Notes under the pieces: model-generated | Database searches by the model: none | Told to the model about the DNA's origin: nothing | Seen by the model: only the letters and a program-made list of their open reading frames with translations | Assembly (NCBI GenBank): GCA_030077755.1 | Contig: JAQJZZ010000008.1 | Span: 3,224,001-3,288,000 of the forward strand | Length of the DNA stretch: 64,000 nucleotides | Direction of reading: 5' to 3' | Source of the DNA: Filosporella fistucella | Lineage: Eukaryota; Ascomycota; Leotiomycetes; Helotiales | Shown here: piece by piece, positions 23,274 through 36,800 of the stretch | Layout of the letters: the number at the start of each line of letters is the position of its first letter | Numbering within the stretch: position 1 is the first letter of the stretch | Made by a program: the position numbers and the translations under genes

Positions 23274-24773
23274 CTATTGCAGTGGCCTGCCTGGGACTAT
23301 AACCATATCACTGAGGCCGGTACGCAAACTGGGACGGGTTCGGTTTCTTGCCCTCGTGGAGTTGAGGAAACCAGTTAAAAGTGAAGGCCGAGGATATATT
23401 GGGGACATCCGAGCTGCACGGAACTCACGAGGCGAAGGACTTAGAGATGTAACGATATGAGGACGATTATCAGGTGGAGGAATGTCACACCGGAAAGGCG
23501 GTCTAAATAAGGATATCCTCGGAACGACGACGTCAGTGGGAATCACGACAACTTCTGGATCGGCGTTCTGGTTTACAGCGACTTCCACGTTGATTGGAAT
23601 ATAGATTTGAGGGTTGAAATCGATAATTTGCTGAACCTCGTTGCTTTGACGTTGGTCTTGGTCCTGAAAATTTTGCTGCTGTTGAATTTGTTGTGTAAGT
23701 TGTTGTTGGAGGTTAATCTGCCCTTGGAGGTTGATCTGGGCTTGCTGGTTCGTCAAAGCCAGATCAATGATTTGACCCTGAAGAGTGAGCTGATTCTGCT
23801 GAAGAGTTATAATAGTATCAGTCACTATGCTTGGTGGCCTAGCAAAGTCTGCCGATGATCTGGGAGAGAGATTGCGGTTGCTAAAGCTATTTTGATTGCG
23901 GTTGCGATTGTCGTTCTGAGTGGGATTGTGGTTCTGGTTGTGATTATGATTGTGGTTGTGGATAACTATTGGGGGTATCTCCACAGCGGCGGTTGGGTTG
24001 CTGATAATTTGAGGATTATAGATAAAGGGGGCTGGATTGTTGATGACAGGGGGTGGATAGATAATTGGTGGTGGGTTGTTGAAGATGGGAGGGTTATTGA
24101 TGATAGGCGGAGGGTTGTTAATAATCGGGGGAGGGTTGACGATGGGCGAATTGTTGATGACGTGCCCAGGATTAATCACTGGAGGAGGGTTATTGAAGAC
24201 GTGAGGAGGGTTGTTGTTAAATACAGTAGGTAATCCTTGAGATCTAGAGCTTCGCCTGCGACTAGAGTACTGCGGTAAGACACGAGAGGGAAGATGAATC
24301 GGGGGATGTCGGACGATATCTGGATGCAAGTGGATTGGCGGTGGCGCAATAATCTCTGCTGGTAAGAAGACAGGTGGAGGTTGTATCACTTCTGGTAGAA
24401 GGATAATTGGAGGAGGCTGTATGACCTCTGGAATAAGCTGTTGGTGAGGGTGGACAAAGAGAGGTGGAGGCGGCTGAAGGGGTAATAAGGCACGGGCCGG
24501 CACTCCCAACAGTGGTATTGGAAGGCTTCTACCGAAATCTCGTATGATAAACGGATCAATAGGCTCGTAGACTGGTGGTGGATATTGTGGCAGTTCATGC
24601 GAGGCGATTACTGGTAGATCAATGAAGTCTGGCAGCCGGGACGGAGAAGCACAAACACGGCGAGGAGGAGGAAAGTCAGGCAAGTCAAATAATGGTGGTG
24701 AGTGTTGATTACCCGACCGTCGTCGTCTTCTTCTGCGTTTTGGGACACAGCATGAGAAAGAGCCAAAACCCAT
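23274..24773 (-). CDS. proline/asparagine-rich low-complexity protein with lipid-anchor N-terminus
   Basis: Reading from ATG 24773 gives 499 aa. The N-terminus MGFGSFSCCVPKRRRRRRR fits dual acylation: glycine 2 with a serine at position 5 (myristoylation context), cysteines 8 and 9 (palmitoylation) and then a basic cluster that would bind acidic membrane lipids. The middle consists of short repeats rich in PPP, INNPPP and FNNPP, and further on histidine/asparagine (HNHNHNHNQNHN) and glutamine-rich segments (LQGQINLQQQLTQQIQQQ) likely to form a coiled coil. No enzyme motif is seen. Upstream in-frame sequence to 24884 lacks an ATG, so the start is secure if the frame is coding. It may be a membrane-tethered disordered scaffold; this is inference. 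It may splice into the downstream orphan exons. Confidence 0.62.
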   Translation of the reverse strand: MGFGSFSCCVPKRRRRRRRSGNQHSPPLFDLPDFPPPRRVCASPSRLPDFIDLPVIASHELPQYPPPVYEPIDPFIIRDFGRSLPIPLLGVPARALLPLQPPPPLFVHPHQQLIPEVIQPPPIILLPEVIQPPPVFLPAEIIAPPPIHLHPDIVRHPPIHLPSRVLPQYSSRRRSSRSQGLPTVFNNNPPHVFNNPPPVINPGHVINNSPIVNPPPIINNPPPIINNPPIFNNPPPIIYPPPVINNPAPFIYNPQIISNPTAAVEIPPIVIHNHNHNHNQNHNPTQNDNRNRNQNSFSNRNLSPRSSADFARPPSIVTDTIITLQQNQLTLQGQIIDLALTNQQAQINLQGQINLQQQLTQQIQQQQNFQDQDQRQSNEVQQIIDFNPQIYIPINVEVAVNQNADPEVVVIPTDVVVPRISLFRPPFRCDIPPPDNRPHIVTSLSPSPREFRAARMSPIYPRPSLLTGFLNSTRARNRTRPSLRTGLSDMVIVPGRPLQ

Positions 24774-25781
24774 TCGGAAATCGGATGATATAGAACCGCG
24801 TAGACCGAGCTTTATGGGAAGATGACGGACGCAGAAAACAAGAACAATCGGAGATCGAGGATCCTCAATATCTTCGGTGAGCAAAATGGTATTAAGGACT
24901 CGGCCATGATGCTTATGCAGACAATGAGGGATGGTGGGGGCTCATGAGGTCAACACCAAAGAAAAACTGCCCCGTAGAAGGCGAATGTTACACTTGATAG
25001 CAAGATTAGGCATTTCATGGCGTACAAAACGGCTAGCCGCAGCGCCTTGTAAAGCTTGAATGCGTGGCATCTGCTACAGGTTGAGGGAGTTTGTAGCATT
25101 TCCAGAGATGTTTGTTTGACCGATCTCATGGCATTGTTAGGACCAATTGAATAGCGCCGGGAAGGTCTTCGTAGATCATGTGCATCATTTGATGCCTTCC
25201 TCTGCATGTAACAACGCGCAATTTTCAGGAAGAGAATATATTGCTTTTGAGTACAGCCGAGAGCACCCGATCGGCCACCTCGCCCCATCTAGCACTAGCA
25301 GATGAGTCTATAAGTTCGCTATAAGATCATGAATTATGGTAAATCACTGCTGTCAAAGTACAGCTACCATCAAAAACAGCGAGATCGGCGTAGATGTCAT
25401 GACATCAAATAAAATAAGAGAATGACGCATTCACCGAATAGCGACGTGCCGATGAATATATTGTAAATCTCCCCAGCAAGTAGATGTTCTAGAGGAACAC
25501 CATCAACTCGGCACCATTACTTTGTGCCACAAAGTCTGTCATAAATAAGGGCAGGTGTTCCACTGCCAGGTAGTTGTCTTCCAGAAGATTCTTGTATTCG
25601 TACACAAAGTCTTCAAACAGTGACTTGTAACACTGCTGGTACAATGTTTGACGATACTGTTGATCGTCACACAAGTCGATCACTGTGCCTTGTACTATTG
25701 GCCTCGACCAGCAGTCCAAATAATGTTTAACAAAAGGTATTTATTTTTCGAAATTGAAACAAGAAAATGAACCCAAGTTTT
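24774..25781. other. 1.0-kb region with two weak minus-strand frames
   Basis: Two short frames lie here on the minus strand. 24950-25288 starts with ATG and could encode 112 aa ending in one hydrophobic helix (LILLSSVTFAFYGAVFLW). 25489-25719 has no in-frame ATG until near its end but reads like coding sequence (for example CYKSLFEDFVYEYKNLLEDNY) and may be an isolated exon or a gene relic. Neither matches a family I know. Confidence 0.35.
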
Positions 25782-27360
25782 TTAATGGCTGCAGCCCCCT
25801 TCGCTTTCGTCTGATGAGTCTCCTTTTCCCGCTTTCTTAGACCTTCTCTTTTTCTTCGGCGAGACTTTCTTGAACATAGAGTCGAGGGTTTTCTGCTGCT
25901 TCTTGTCCACCTGGCCTTGAAATTTCTTTCGTTCTTCGGCACCTAGAGCATCTAATCGTGCTTCCTCTTCTTTGAAAGTTTCACTTTCAGCATCGGCATC
26001 GATCAAGCTTTCTAGAAGCTTGATCTCCGTAGCCCAGACTGATTTGTCTTCGATGGCTTTACCATCTGGTCCCTTCTTTTCTATCGGGGTTTCAAGAACC
26101 ATTGGGAGATTTTGGAACGGGGTAAAGTTAACGACATTATGGAATGCTCTCAGACCCAAGAAACCCGTGCCAATGTTTGCGTGAAGATCCCTGTGCGAGG
26201 CAAGCGGAGCTTTGCTATCATTGAGATGCAATGCCTTGAGATACGACATGCCGACAATATTCGAAAAGCTATCCATAGTCTTCTTGAAAGCCTCGGGTGA
26301 GCGTAAGTCATAGCCGGCAGCGAAGGTGTGACATGTGTCGATACAAACACCGACACGAGACTTGTCATCGATAAGTGTGATGATATCACGTAGATCCTCC
26401 CACGTTGAACCAATCACATTACCACTGCCAGCCATATTTTCTAGTACTGTGACCACTGCTTTGGTTGCCCTATGCGCCTTGTTAAGCTGTGAAGCTATTC
26501 GTGCTATTGCCTCCGGCCGCGGGTTCTTCCCAGTACTGCCTGGGTGAAAATTGTACAGTTTGATGCCTAACGCCTCGCAGCGTTGTAGATCATCCAGGAA
26601 ACAAGCATAAGCTTGCTCCGCCTTTTCAGGATCAGCCTGAGCAAGATTCACTAGGTATGACCCGTGCGGAAGGACGTGTTTTGCCGCATCATATTTGTGT
26701 TCCAAACAGAAAGCTTTGAACTGATCTCGGGCTTCTGGCGCGAGTGGTGGACTTGTCCACTTTCGTTGTGATTTCAGAAATAGAGCAAACGAATTGCCCC
26801 CGATGTGCAAAGCATTATTGATGGAGTTTTGTACGCCTGAAAAGAATCTATGTCAGAATCTGGAACGGTTTTGGCGTTGTGGACCTACCTCCTGCACCAG
26901 ATACATGGGCTCCAATATGCATCGCGCTTTTCAGCGTCGAAATCGCGGTTCGAGCAGCAATTGGCATTGCTTCGGCTTCTTTCTCTTCTTTGGTCTTCCG
27001 TTTCTTTTTCAATTTCTTGTCATCTGCGTCTCCGTCGTCCTCTTCTGTTTCTGCTTTCCGCTTCCCTGGAGCTGTCCTGGGTTTCGTTTCGGTCACTTTG
27101 ACAGTTGATTTCACCCTATTAATCTTCAACTTGGGTGGATTCGGTGACTCGGTAGTATTCTCATTCAGCTCTTCTTCTGTTTTTACTGCAGCTTTCTTAT
27201 TCTTGATGGGTGAAGTCTTCACAATCTTCACGACAGTTTCAGTTGCTTCAATTTTGACCTTTCGGCCCTTCTTTGGACTGGCGGACGTTTTTATCACAGT
27301 TTCCTCGGTATCAATTTCTGAGTAGTTTATGTCGCTTTTCCGACTCGATCTGCGAGACAT
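25782..27360 (-). CDS. APN1: AP endonuclease, endonuclease IV family
   Basis: Two exons, 27360-26889 and 26836-25782, with a 52-nt intron (26837-26888); 508 aa. Splicing rejoins HIGAHVSGAGG to VQNSINNALHIGGNSF, the first strand and helix of the TIM barrel. Metal-binding segments of the family are visible: FHPGS, VLENMAGSG, CIDTCHTFAAGYD, LHLNDSK, HRDLHANIGTG and VLETP, supplying the His/Glu/Asp ligands of the three-zinc site. The enzyme incises abasic sites 5' to the lesion and removes blocked 3' ends in base-excision repair. Compared with yeast Apn1 (about 367 aa) it carries an extra ~155-residue lysine/threonine-rich N-terminal extension and a basic C-terminus (KVSPKKKRRSKKAGKG), both probable nuclear-targeting regions. 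Confidence 0.95.
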
Positions 27361-28255
27361 CCTGAAGGTTGCAATGGGTTGTGAATGAAGTTGACGAGAA
27401 TCGTTGACGCGATCAAAAACACGCTCGTTGCACCAAGATGGTTAATTCGCCTGAGCACGTGACACACTTTTATTCAGGTCAACTATCTTCTTCAAGATCC
27501 GTCTTTTTTGGCCCTTCTCAAATACCAGCTATTATTGTTGGTCCTCTTCACAAGGCCATTTTCTGCTTGAAAGTCTGATGGCCTGTGTATTACAGATTGA
27601 AACCATTTGCTTGACTCTATCGTCAACTTATAAAAAGCTTGACGTTCTCTCCCAGTTCAAGGTGGATGCGTGAAACTCCCCCACGTCACATCTGTCAGAT
27701 GCTTCGAGCTGCACATTGTTATTATGGCTCTTTATCACTATTGAAGTGCAATCAATGCCCCCATGATCCCTCTTGAGATGTGTTTCCGTAAGCTCCGACG
27801 AGTGTCAAGCCGGCTAAAATGGTTGAGAGATTTCGTTATCGTTTCCGATGTCGCCGTCTTTGATATCCAATTGACTTTACAATATTCCCACGAACTCTAC
27901 CCACTTCATGTACGTACATGGTAGTGCCATGATCGAGCGGTTTCTCTCGAGCATGTGGTTGTAAAGCAGTCATTTCTTTCGAATCATATTGGTCTAACAG
28001 CTTACTCATATGGATATGCATCCCCGAACAGGGTATATGTTGGTGGGGGCACTAAGTAGCTACCCCTCTTCACAAGCTGTATAAAAACATCCCATCATCC
28101 CATCACCTTCAAAACCTTTTCTTCTTCAAAACCAATTCTTCCAAATCAATCTTATCTTCAAACCAATATCGTCTGTATAACCATCTCTGCAAGTGGCAAC
28201 GAGCTGACACAAGTCTCCCATTACAGTTCACAGACCAGCACCAAGTACTACTCTC
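27361..28255. other. 0.9-kb promoter region between APN1 and THI4
   Basis: Divergent promoters of APN1 (minus) and THI4 (plus) must both lie here. There is no supportable gene. A pyrimidine-rich stretch at about 28090-28180, after TGTATAAAAACATCC near 28077-28091 (a TATA-like element), fits the start of a THI4 transcript with a leader of several hundred bases. Confidence 0.5.
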
Positions 28256-28256
28256 C

Positions 28257-28303
28257 ATGTAGCCATGGAAGTCATGTCATCCATCCAATGGGATTATCCC
28301 TGA
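28257..28303 (+). promoter_or_regulatory. two upstream ORFs in the THI4 leader
   Basis: A minimal start-stop uORF (ATGTAG) sits at 28257-28262. Two bases on, an ATG at 28265 opens a 12-codon uORF (MEVMSSIQWDYP) ending at TGA 28301-28303. Both precede the riboswitch and the probable leader intron donor (GTATTT at 28314). uORFs retained or removed by riboswitch-controlled splicing are the established mode of control for fungal thiamine genes. Confidence 0.6.
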
Positions 28304-28339
28304 GAGGATCAAGGTATTTCATCAATTGTAAACCATTTT

Positions 28340-28494
28340 GCATGAACCGGTGTTGGAACTCCAGGCCATCACAGTCATTCATCCACCATCTGAAAGGATG
28401 AGATGGATGGCCTGATGGCATCAAACTGGGTTCCTTCTGAGATAATACGGTTATTTTGAACTTGATCTGGATAATACCAGCGAAAGGATCATGC
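28340..28494 (+). promoter_or_regulatory. TPP riboswitch (THI-box aptamer) in the THI4 5' leader
   Basis: The conserved THI-box core is plain: CTGAGATAATACGG at 28437-28450, then TTGATCTGGATAATACCAGC at 28462-28481 and GAAAGGATCATG after it. P1 pairs GCATGA (28340-28345) with TCATGC (28489-28494); P2 pairs the CCGGTGTT at 28347-28354 with AATACGG at 28444-28450, with one bulge. P3 is long, as in fungi: GGAAC (28355-28359) with GTTCC (28430-28434), and AGGCCATC with GATGGCCT further in. The aptamer lies between a donor-like GTATTT (28314) and AG acceptors at 28528, 28531 and 28554 just before the ATG, so it sits inside a probable leader intron. Fungal TPP riboswitches act by changing splice-site choice, lowering expression when thiamine pyrophosphate is abundant. 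Confidence 0.93.
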
Positions 28495-28535
28495 CTTCCC
28501 TTCCCCCGAAAGACTGCTCTAACCACAGCAGGTAA

Positions 28536-29658
<1,123 letters not shown>

Positions 29659-30850
29659 ACGGATTTGACGTTCACATCATGTGATAGTGTATTCTGCATC
29701 CTTTCCGCCTAGTACAAAGTACACACACAGTACACATAGGTTTCAATAGCTAGTGACATACGAAGCAATACAATCACACTCATTGAGTCATTGTGACAAA
29801 TCACATTCTCTCGTGTTCCCCTTTAGGACATGGACATTGGAGAATCAGATAAGTTTAACCAAACTTGTCATCGTGTACTGTGAGCTAGTTGTCCCAACTT
29901 TCGCTGGAACAATCCTGAGATTATTTTGTTTATTAGTTGGCAGAATAAGTGAACATGAAAGTGTCTCCCTGCAAATCTTGGACTCTAGACCTGCAAAATT
30001 GTCTTCACATCAGCCAGTTGGGCATACACTTTCTTAGTGAAGGAGTAAACAACTTGATAAAAATTGTGAGGCTTGCAATTTGTGTCTATTGTGTCTAACT
30101 AGGACTGGAAGCCAGTCTACACGATGGTGGTAGAGGAGAGGAGGAGAGGGATGCCCCTTCCCTTACAAAAATGGCATCAGAGTATGTGGGATTTGATACT
30201 GAACAGTTCACAAGAGCTATATTTGCAAACAATTAGGACAAAATAGCGATCCCCACAGTAGGACTGAGAAGAGTTAGACGAGTGGCACCAGAATCAACCA
30301 TACCGTGTAGAAAATCCATCCGTTACGGCTGGTCTAAAAAGGACAAGGTCCTGCCAGCGGAGAGGATAGCCGGTGTTTATAACATTTTACCCACGTAAAC
30401 ACCACACAAAAGCCACAATTATAGATGCCGGCCAAGTATTCGTGTCAGAAGAGGATTACGACTTGGGTTCTAGCAAAGTCTTCGGGGACTGCTTTCTCAT
30501 AGCTCTTGTAACTCTTATAACTACGATGCAGACGACGAGCAAGCTTGCACATCCAACGACCTCAAACACTTGGCCTGGCTAGCAAGAGGCTTGAGAATTA
30601 ATGTCACCAATCACATTCTCTCACATTTCATTTCCGAATATGCACTCGAACAGTGCAAAGCCAAAGCAGCGTGAAATAACTCAATCTTAAAAACAATCAC
30701 TATCACAAACACCGTCTATCTACCATGCCCCAACCATAGAAATCCTCATCCGCTTGTATGCCTCCCATGAGAAATGAACCAAAAACACCAAAGAAACCAC
30801 ATCTAATACGCTTATAGCTGCAACCACAAAAGCCGACCCATCATCAAAAT
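29659..30850. other. 1.2-kb convergent intergenic region
   Basis: The region lies between the 3' ends of THI4 and UBR1. Short frames on the plus strand (29753, 30373) have no domain and poor codon character. I see no RNA gene or repeat beyond a recurring AATCACATTCTCTC at about 29800 and 30610. Confidence 0.55.
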
Positions 30851-33800
30851 CTAAATAGTTTCCCATCCTCCATTATTAATATCCATCTCCAGCTTCCTGC
30901 TGATCACACTCGGGACACCATGACCCAGCCATACTGTCCTCAGGAGAGCATCATATCGTTTCTGATTGAGATATAGCTGGCGCGAGTGTCTAAGACCGGG
31001 ATCAACTTCACCATATTTGTCGATGTAAGGAGCAACCATCCAGGAACCGGAGGTATGATAGAGGTAGAATACGGTACACTTGCGGATGTTTATGTAGAGA
31101 CCGATGTTCTTTTGGCACCTAAGGTAATGTTAGTAAGGGTCGGAATAATAGATTATGGAGTATGACTTACTCTAACATATGCTGCTGGGCACCACCGATT
31201 TGTTGGATTCTGCCACTCCGAGTGGGCGGCCCCTCCTTCAAGCAGCATATGCTTTGCCCGCAGGTGATGACACCGCAGAACAAGCATAGCATTGGATCGG
31301 AAACATCTTTGCCAGTCTTAGGACAACGCCTCTTCATGGTTTCCTCCATTAGTGTGTCGTAGTTCTTCGGCAACCCAATCAACTCAAAAATGGCGGGATG
31401 TCCCAACGAGATTGGGGATGGCATCTGAGTCTTGGTTGGAAAAGCACGCTTGATCCAGTTCTGAGCAAGCGAAGCAATGAATGGATTCCCATATATTGAA
31501 CCACAAATTTGGTCAAACGTTGGTAAGCGCAAAGCTTCAGTCAATCTATCCAACTCGTCTCCATTTGGATTTGTTGATATGTGACCATGGAATGCAATAC
31601 CGTACCGAACTTGAAGCAGGACGGCAACTTTTCGAAGAAAAACGAGAGCGTATTTGTGTACAAATGCTCGACATGACTCTGCCCCATTGAAGCAAGGCTG
31701 TTCTAGCGCATTGCTAAGCGTGAGATGATCATCGCCCTGCCAGGCATAGACTTTACTGCACAAATACTTGAATGCATCGATGCCTTGAGGATTCAGGGGT
31801 CCTTGACTTGCATCAATCCACTTCAGGTAGTCGGACTGTCCACTGCTTCGATTCATTTGGGTAATAACCTTAATGACCTCTGCCAGATAGCATAACCTTA
31901 CGATGTTCATGATATCCATGTCATCGATTGGAGCCATGCAAAGTGAGCACTCAGTGAGGAAGTGAAATATATCTCGGAACAGCAGTGAATCCTCCACCTT
32001 GCCGCAGAATCTTCGAATGTCATCATTCTCCGAAGCAGCTGCAGATCCATATGTGAGGAATAGCGTCAAATGTTGGTCCTCATAATCATATGCGAATTCA
32101 CGAGCAATCGTGTTCTGACCCCCAGCTCTAATACCTCCAATCGAGACATATGATGCTGCTGTCTCAGCCAAGATTTTCAAATGGGTAAGTGCTTGTTGCG
32201 GGATGGAATCCACAAAAGTCACTCCTCCTAGTGACGCCACGCCTCTTTGTTGTATCTCAACAGCAGTAATCGAACAGCCTAGCGTCCGTGCCAAAGTGTC
32301 AGAAGCACACAGGTCGCTACTAGGGAACGTAGCTTCGCTTGCTGAAAGATGTCGATGAGAAGTGTACAAACGATTTTTGCTCATGGTATCTCTCAAACGA
32401 CGATAGATCTCAATCAGTTCTGTCATTGGAGATATGGTAGTGTTTGTCTGGCTCGTCGACGGGCCCCCCGCATCATTTGCCCATATTGCGGGCACTCCGC
32501 CAGGAGTTGGTAGTCTAGCATCCATTGGGGTTGGAGGAAAAGGTATTGGGGGAGTTGGGGTAGCACTACTTGGATTCCAAGCTTCAATACTTAATTCTGA
32601 CATCTTCGCCGCTAATGAAATTGGAAGGACACTGTTGTTATAAGTCTCAAACATCTGTACAGAAGGTGTGGCTGAGGCTCCATCCTGAGTGGTATCAATC
32701 CTCTCAACTCTCATATGATTGAGACTGTTGGTAAGCCAGTCATCAAAAACGAGTTGCGAATGAAAGCGAGTAAGTGACAATTCCTCCTTAGGTGCCCAGA
32801 TGATAGGCAGGAATGAGTTTCCTAAGGCTTTGCACAACGGACAGACGAACTCATTAAGCTCTAACCGCTCTGGGTGATGTCTTGCGATTTGATGTTGATG
32901 TCTCCGCTGGGTAGCTTCATAATACACCTCAAAGCATTTATAATGCATAATATGGCCACAGCCTACCGACACGGGTCCAGTTTGACAGTGATTGGATGGG
33001 AAGCCTTTGCCGATGAATTGGCGTTCGCTGATGATTTCGACCCCGCTAGCCGTAACCTTGTGAACTTGCTCACGATTCTCACCCGCGACACCTGCTGGTC
33101 TGATGCCTTCGGCAGAGCGATCAAGACTTGAAGGCGTGTTTGCAGCTTCCCGAACGAAGTCTGAGTCGCCGAAATCAGTCTGGCGTAGTATTGTACTCTT
33201 CGTCATCAGAGCAAAGGTTCCATATAAGCGACCGTCTTTCGTCTCTTCTTGACACAGAATACATGTTCCAGATGGATATTGCCAATAAGACTTCTGGTCC
33301 TCACCTTCAGCTTCCATGTTGTCATCACTGATATCCTCTTCGCCCCAATCAATGTCACCCTGGTTATCCAAGAAATTCTTCTGCTGCTGTTGAAATTGTG
33401 CCATAACCTTTGCTTGTCGCTCAAGAGCAGCTTGCTTCTTCTTTTCTCGGTCCTCAAGGACATTGTTATTAGCTGGCGAAGCAGTTGATATTCTGTCGAC
33501 AGGAACACCAAGTCGCGCAAATGCAGTTTCGAAATTGCGTGGGCGCTTCTGCTTCATTCTCTTCAAAACCAAAGCAATCTTGGAATGGCAGGCTTTGAAC
33601 TCTTCTTTGCGAGACAAAATCTCTAAGATAGCTGCGATTGTTCTTGATGCCGGCAAATTTGGAAGGAAATTACTACGTGCAGTACTTGTGAGAGCAATGT
33701 AGACAAATGATTGCAAAGACTCCTCCGACATTTCATCTTCATCGGTTCTGTCCTCTGAGATAGCAATCAGAACTAGATGAAGAACAACTTGTAAAAATGC

Positions 33801-36800
33801 CTCTACTCTCGTGAGTTGTACAGTTGGTGTAAGCTCGGCAGCCTTCAGTGGATATAGCAAGGAATAGTAGATGATTTGTGCAAATATGCCTGTCCGAGTG
33901 AAAGCTGACAAGTCTGCGTATGCGCCGGATTCCACTGGTCGAAGCTTTGGTTCAAAAACGATGTCTGATGCAGACCGTCCCGTCTTCTTCGCCATCCATG
34001 TCTTGTAAGCATTTTCAGATTCCTCCCGTTGATTCTTGTTGTAGTGGGCAATGTAAGGATCGATGTCCTCGAGGAATTGCTCTTTCAATTCGAATGTACC
34101 AACATCAGACAATCCTTCTGGTGCCTTAAAGGTCGTCATCTCATCGAGAATGTCTTGGCACTCTTCCTGGTCCTGGAACTTGTCTGGAAGTTTGCTACAA
34201 ATTTCCGAGAACGAAAGTGGCTTGAAGCAGAGAACATGAGTGATGTCTCTACGCATAGCAAGTACGTGGGGACTTGGTTCTTCTTCGCTGGAGACTAATG
34301 AGGTTCGATCACTAATCAAAACAATGAGTAAATGAATCAAATCCTCAACGACATCCAGGATTTGTCCATCTTCAAGCCCATCCGATTTCACTTCATACAA
34401 GCCTTTCATCCAGTGCTCCAAGCCATATCGGTCAATAATTGACACCAATACTCTGGAGGGAGGGCAGACAACCATGGAGGTTTGAAGCAGGAAGATATCA
34501 CGATGGTGTGACACATCTCTCTGGCTGACTCCACGATAAGTTCCCATCTGATGACGCAAAGACATCCCATTCCGAACCCACATACCCGCCTTCATCTGTG
34601 CCAACCAAGCACAAACACGGAGAGGGTAGTCAAACGCAGCCATCAAATGATCCTCTGGGGTGTATTCTTGACTTGGCATTGCCCTCTGCCCCATTGCCTT
34701 GGGCTTTTGCACGAGATCTGCGGTGGTAAAGCTCAAGAGGTGAATCAGCTGCTCCCTCGACATATTCTTGCCGCTCTCAATAAGCCAGGACAAAGTGTAA
34801 TGAAGGGCATGGTGGAAACTGATTGGCTGCGATTCGACAACGAATTTCACAACAGAGTGCTGCAAAACACTACTTGACATCTCAGTCGTATCGAACTCGT
34901 AATCACCCACCTTCTTGAATTTAATCTCATCCTTGATCTCAGCTTGGATAAACCGCTTTCGCTCCGTTCCCAAAGAACTGAGAATGACTGTTTTAGCAGC
35001 TAATCTGATGGCTTTAGCAATGTAAAGGTGCTCTTCCGTTGGTGTCCATTTGAAGGATTCAGAAAACTGCCTGCAAAGACGGTTGATCTCCCTGGTAATC
35101 AGAGACGCACTAATCCATGCGTCTGTCTCGTATTCAACATGTTCGCCGACAGCTCTGACATTAGGACATATTCCTTGGTGCAATTTGACCAAGTCTAAGA
35201 ATTGCATCATGTATCTATCATCTGTACGGAGTCTCTCCTGCACATGTTCGGAGCTGAAAAGATATCTCAGATCCATGAAGAAATGGTACATTCTGCGGTT
35301 TGTGACTGATCCAGAATCGAAAGCCAGTGTCGCATTTGCATTAATCTCGTGAGGGTGACCAACTTGACGAGTCGTCAGGAACGTGTAAAGAATCGCCATT
35401 AAATTAGTCAAGAAGTTTCCTCTTTCGACAATTTCGGCAGTGATGGTGGGTGTTGTCAACATTTGCAGAGAGATGTTGATGATGGAATGATCTGGCTCTC
35501 TATCTGCGATCAGGTAAAGTTGAGCTAGTGTCGTGTACAGTCCTGCAAAGCGAAGTCCAAGTATCCGTTTGAATTCTGGTATCGACACGACAGTAGAGAT
35601 GTATAAATCGCGAAGGTCGACTCTGACTTTTTTCCACATCCGGAGATCAAATAGAATCATCCAGTCAAGACGCAGGCGCTGCCACAGATCCTCATGCAAA
35701 GGGACCGAATCGCGATCACTGAAAGCCTGTGGAGCCTCAAGCCAATATCTGGGTGGCTTTGGAGTATCCTCCTTTGAAATCCTAACTTTTCCAGGAGTCT
35801 TCGGTATTTCCAGTCCGGCTTTGGCATAAATGTTGTGCGAAATAAGAGGTTGCATCTCTGCAGTATCAGAATCCGAGGGTGTAAGTTCGCGATCTCTGAG
35901 TGCGCCTGCAGCGGGTCGTACTGGAGGGGGAGGGGGTGGTGGCGGAGGAGGATATCCAGCAAGTGTAGCTTCCGACTCTTCCATGGGGGAATCGTCACGC
36001 ATTTCTTCTCGGAGCCCACCATCTCCCATCTCGACATCACCATCAGAGTCGTGTGCGTGATAAGGCTCAACAGGAGCGGCTTGTTCGCCGATACCTCCAA
36101 TATCAAAGAAAACGGCTCTGTCGCCATCCACTCCAATGACAGTAGCAGTCACTTCCATGACTCCGGTCTCAGCGTCAAAATCTTCATTCTCGTCCTCTCC
36201 ATCGGAATTCGTGAAATTATCACTATCGTCAGAATCGCCGTCGCCAGTTGCTGCTTCTGCGGCTGCTCTCAACACTTCCGCTTGACGATTAAGCATATTT
36301 TGACGGAAATCTAATCGATTCTCAAATTCCCAATCTTCGTGTGCATGATCATGGAGGCCCTTCATTCCCACATCAGCATTACTTGCAACACTTCCAGTAC
36401 TCCATGCTTTAAGCATCTCTTCGCATATCACTCGACGTAATATATCATGATCTGAGCCAACACTGCATCCGGCAATATCACTAAGCCACTCGATAATCGT
36501 ACCACACATCTGTTCTCTGAAAGTATCTCGTGCAGAGCGAATAGTCACGGTGACCTTGATTTGCTCGATAATGTTGGATACCCGTAAAAGTTGGTCGATA
36601 TCAAAGCTGTACTTCACAATACTCCTTCCAATGTCGTCCGTTTCATGTGCTTTCTGTAAGCCCTCCGCGATCGAGACTTTACATGCTCTAGCAACTTGAT
36701 CCCGGACCTCGTTAACGGTATGCTTCTCGTCGTTCCAGAGTAGTAGGGCGAACTCGCAAGGTTCCTCTACTATATCTCCATTGTAGTACTTGGATGTAAG

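Noticed and set aside
23274..24773. CRISPR-like or satellite array suggested by repeating INNPPP codons.
   Set aside because: The repeats are degenerate, in frame, and vary in length, so they are protein low-complexity repeats.
25782..27360. AP endonuclease gene as a marker of the mating-type locus.
   Set aside because: The MAT-linked gene in ascomycetes is APN2 of the exonuclease III family with SLA2; this one is endonuclease IV (APN1), and no MAT gene is adjacent.
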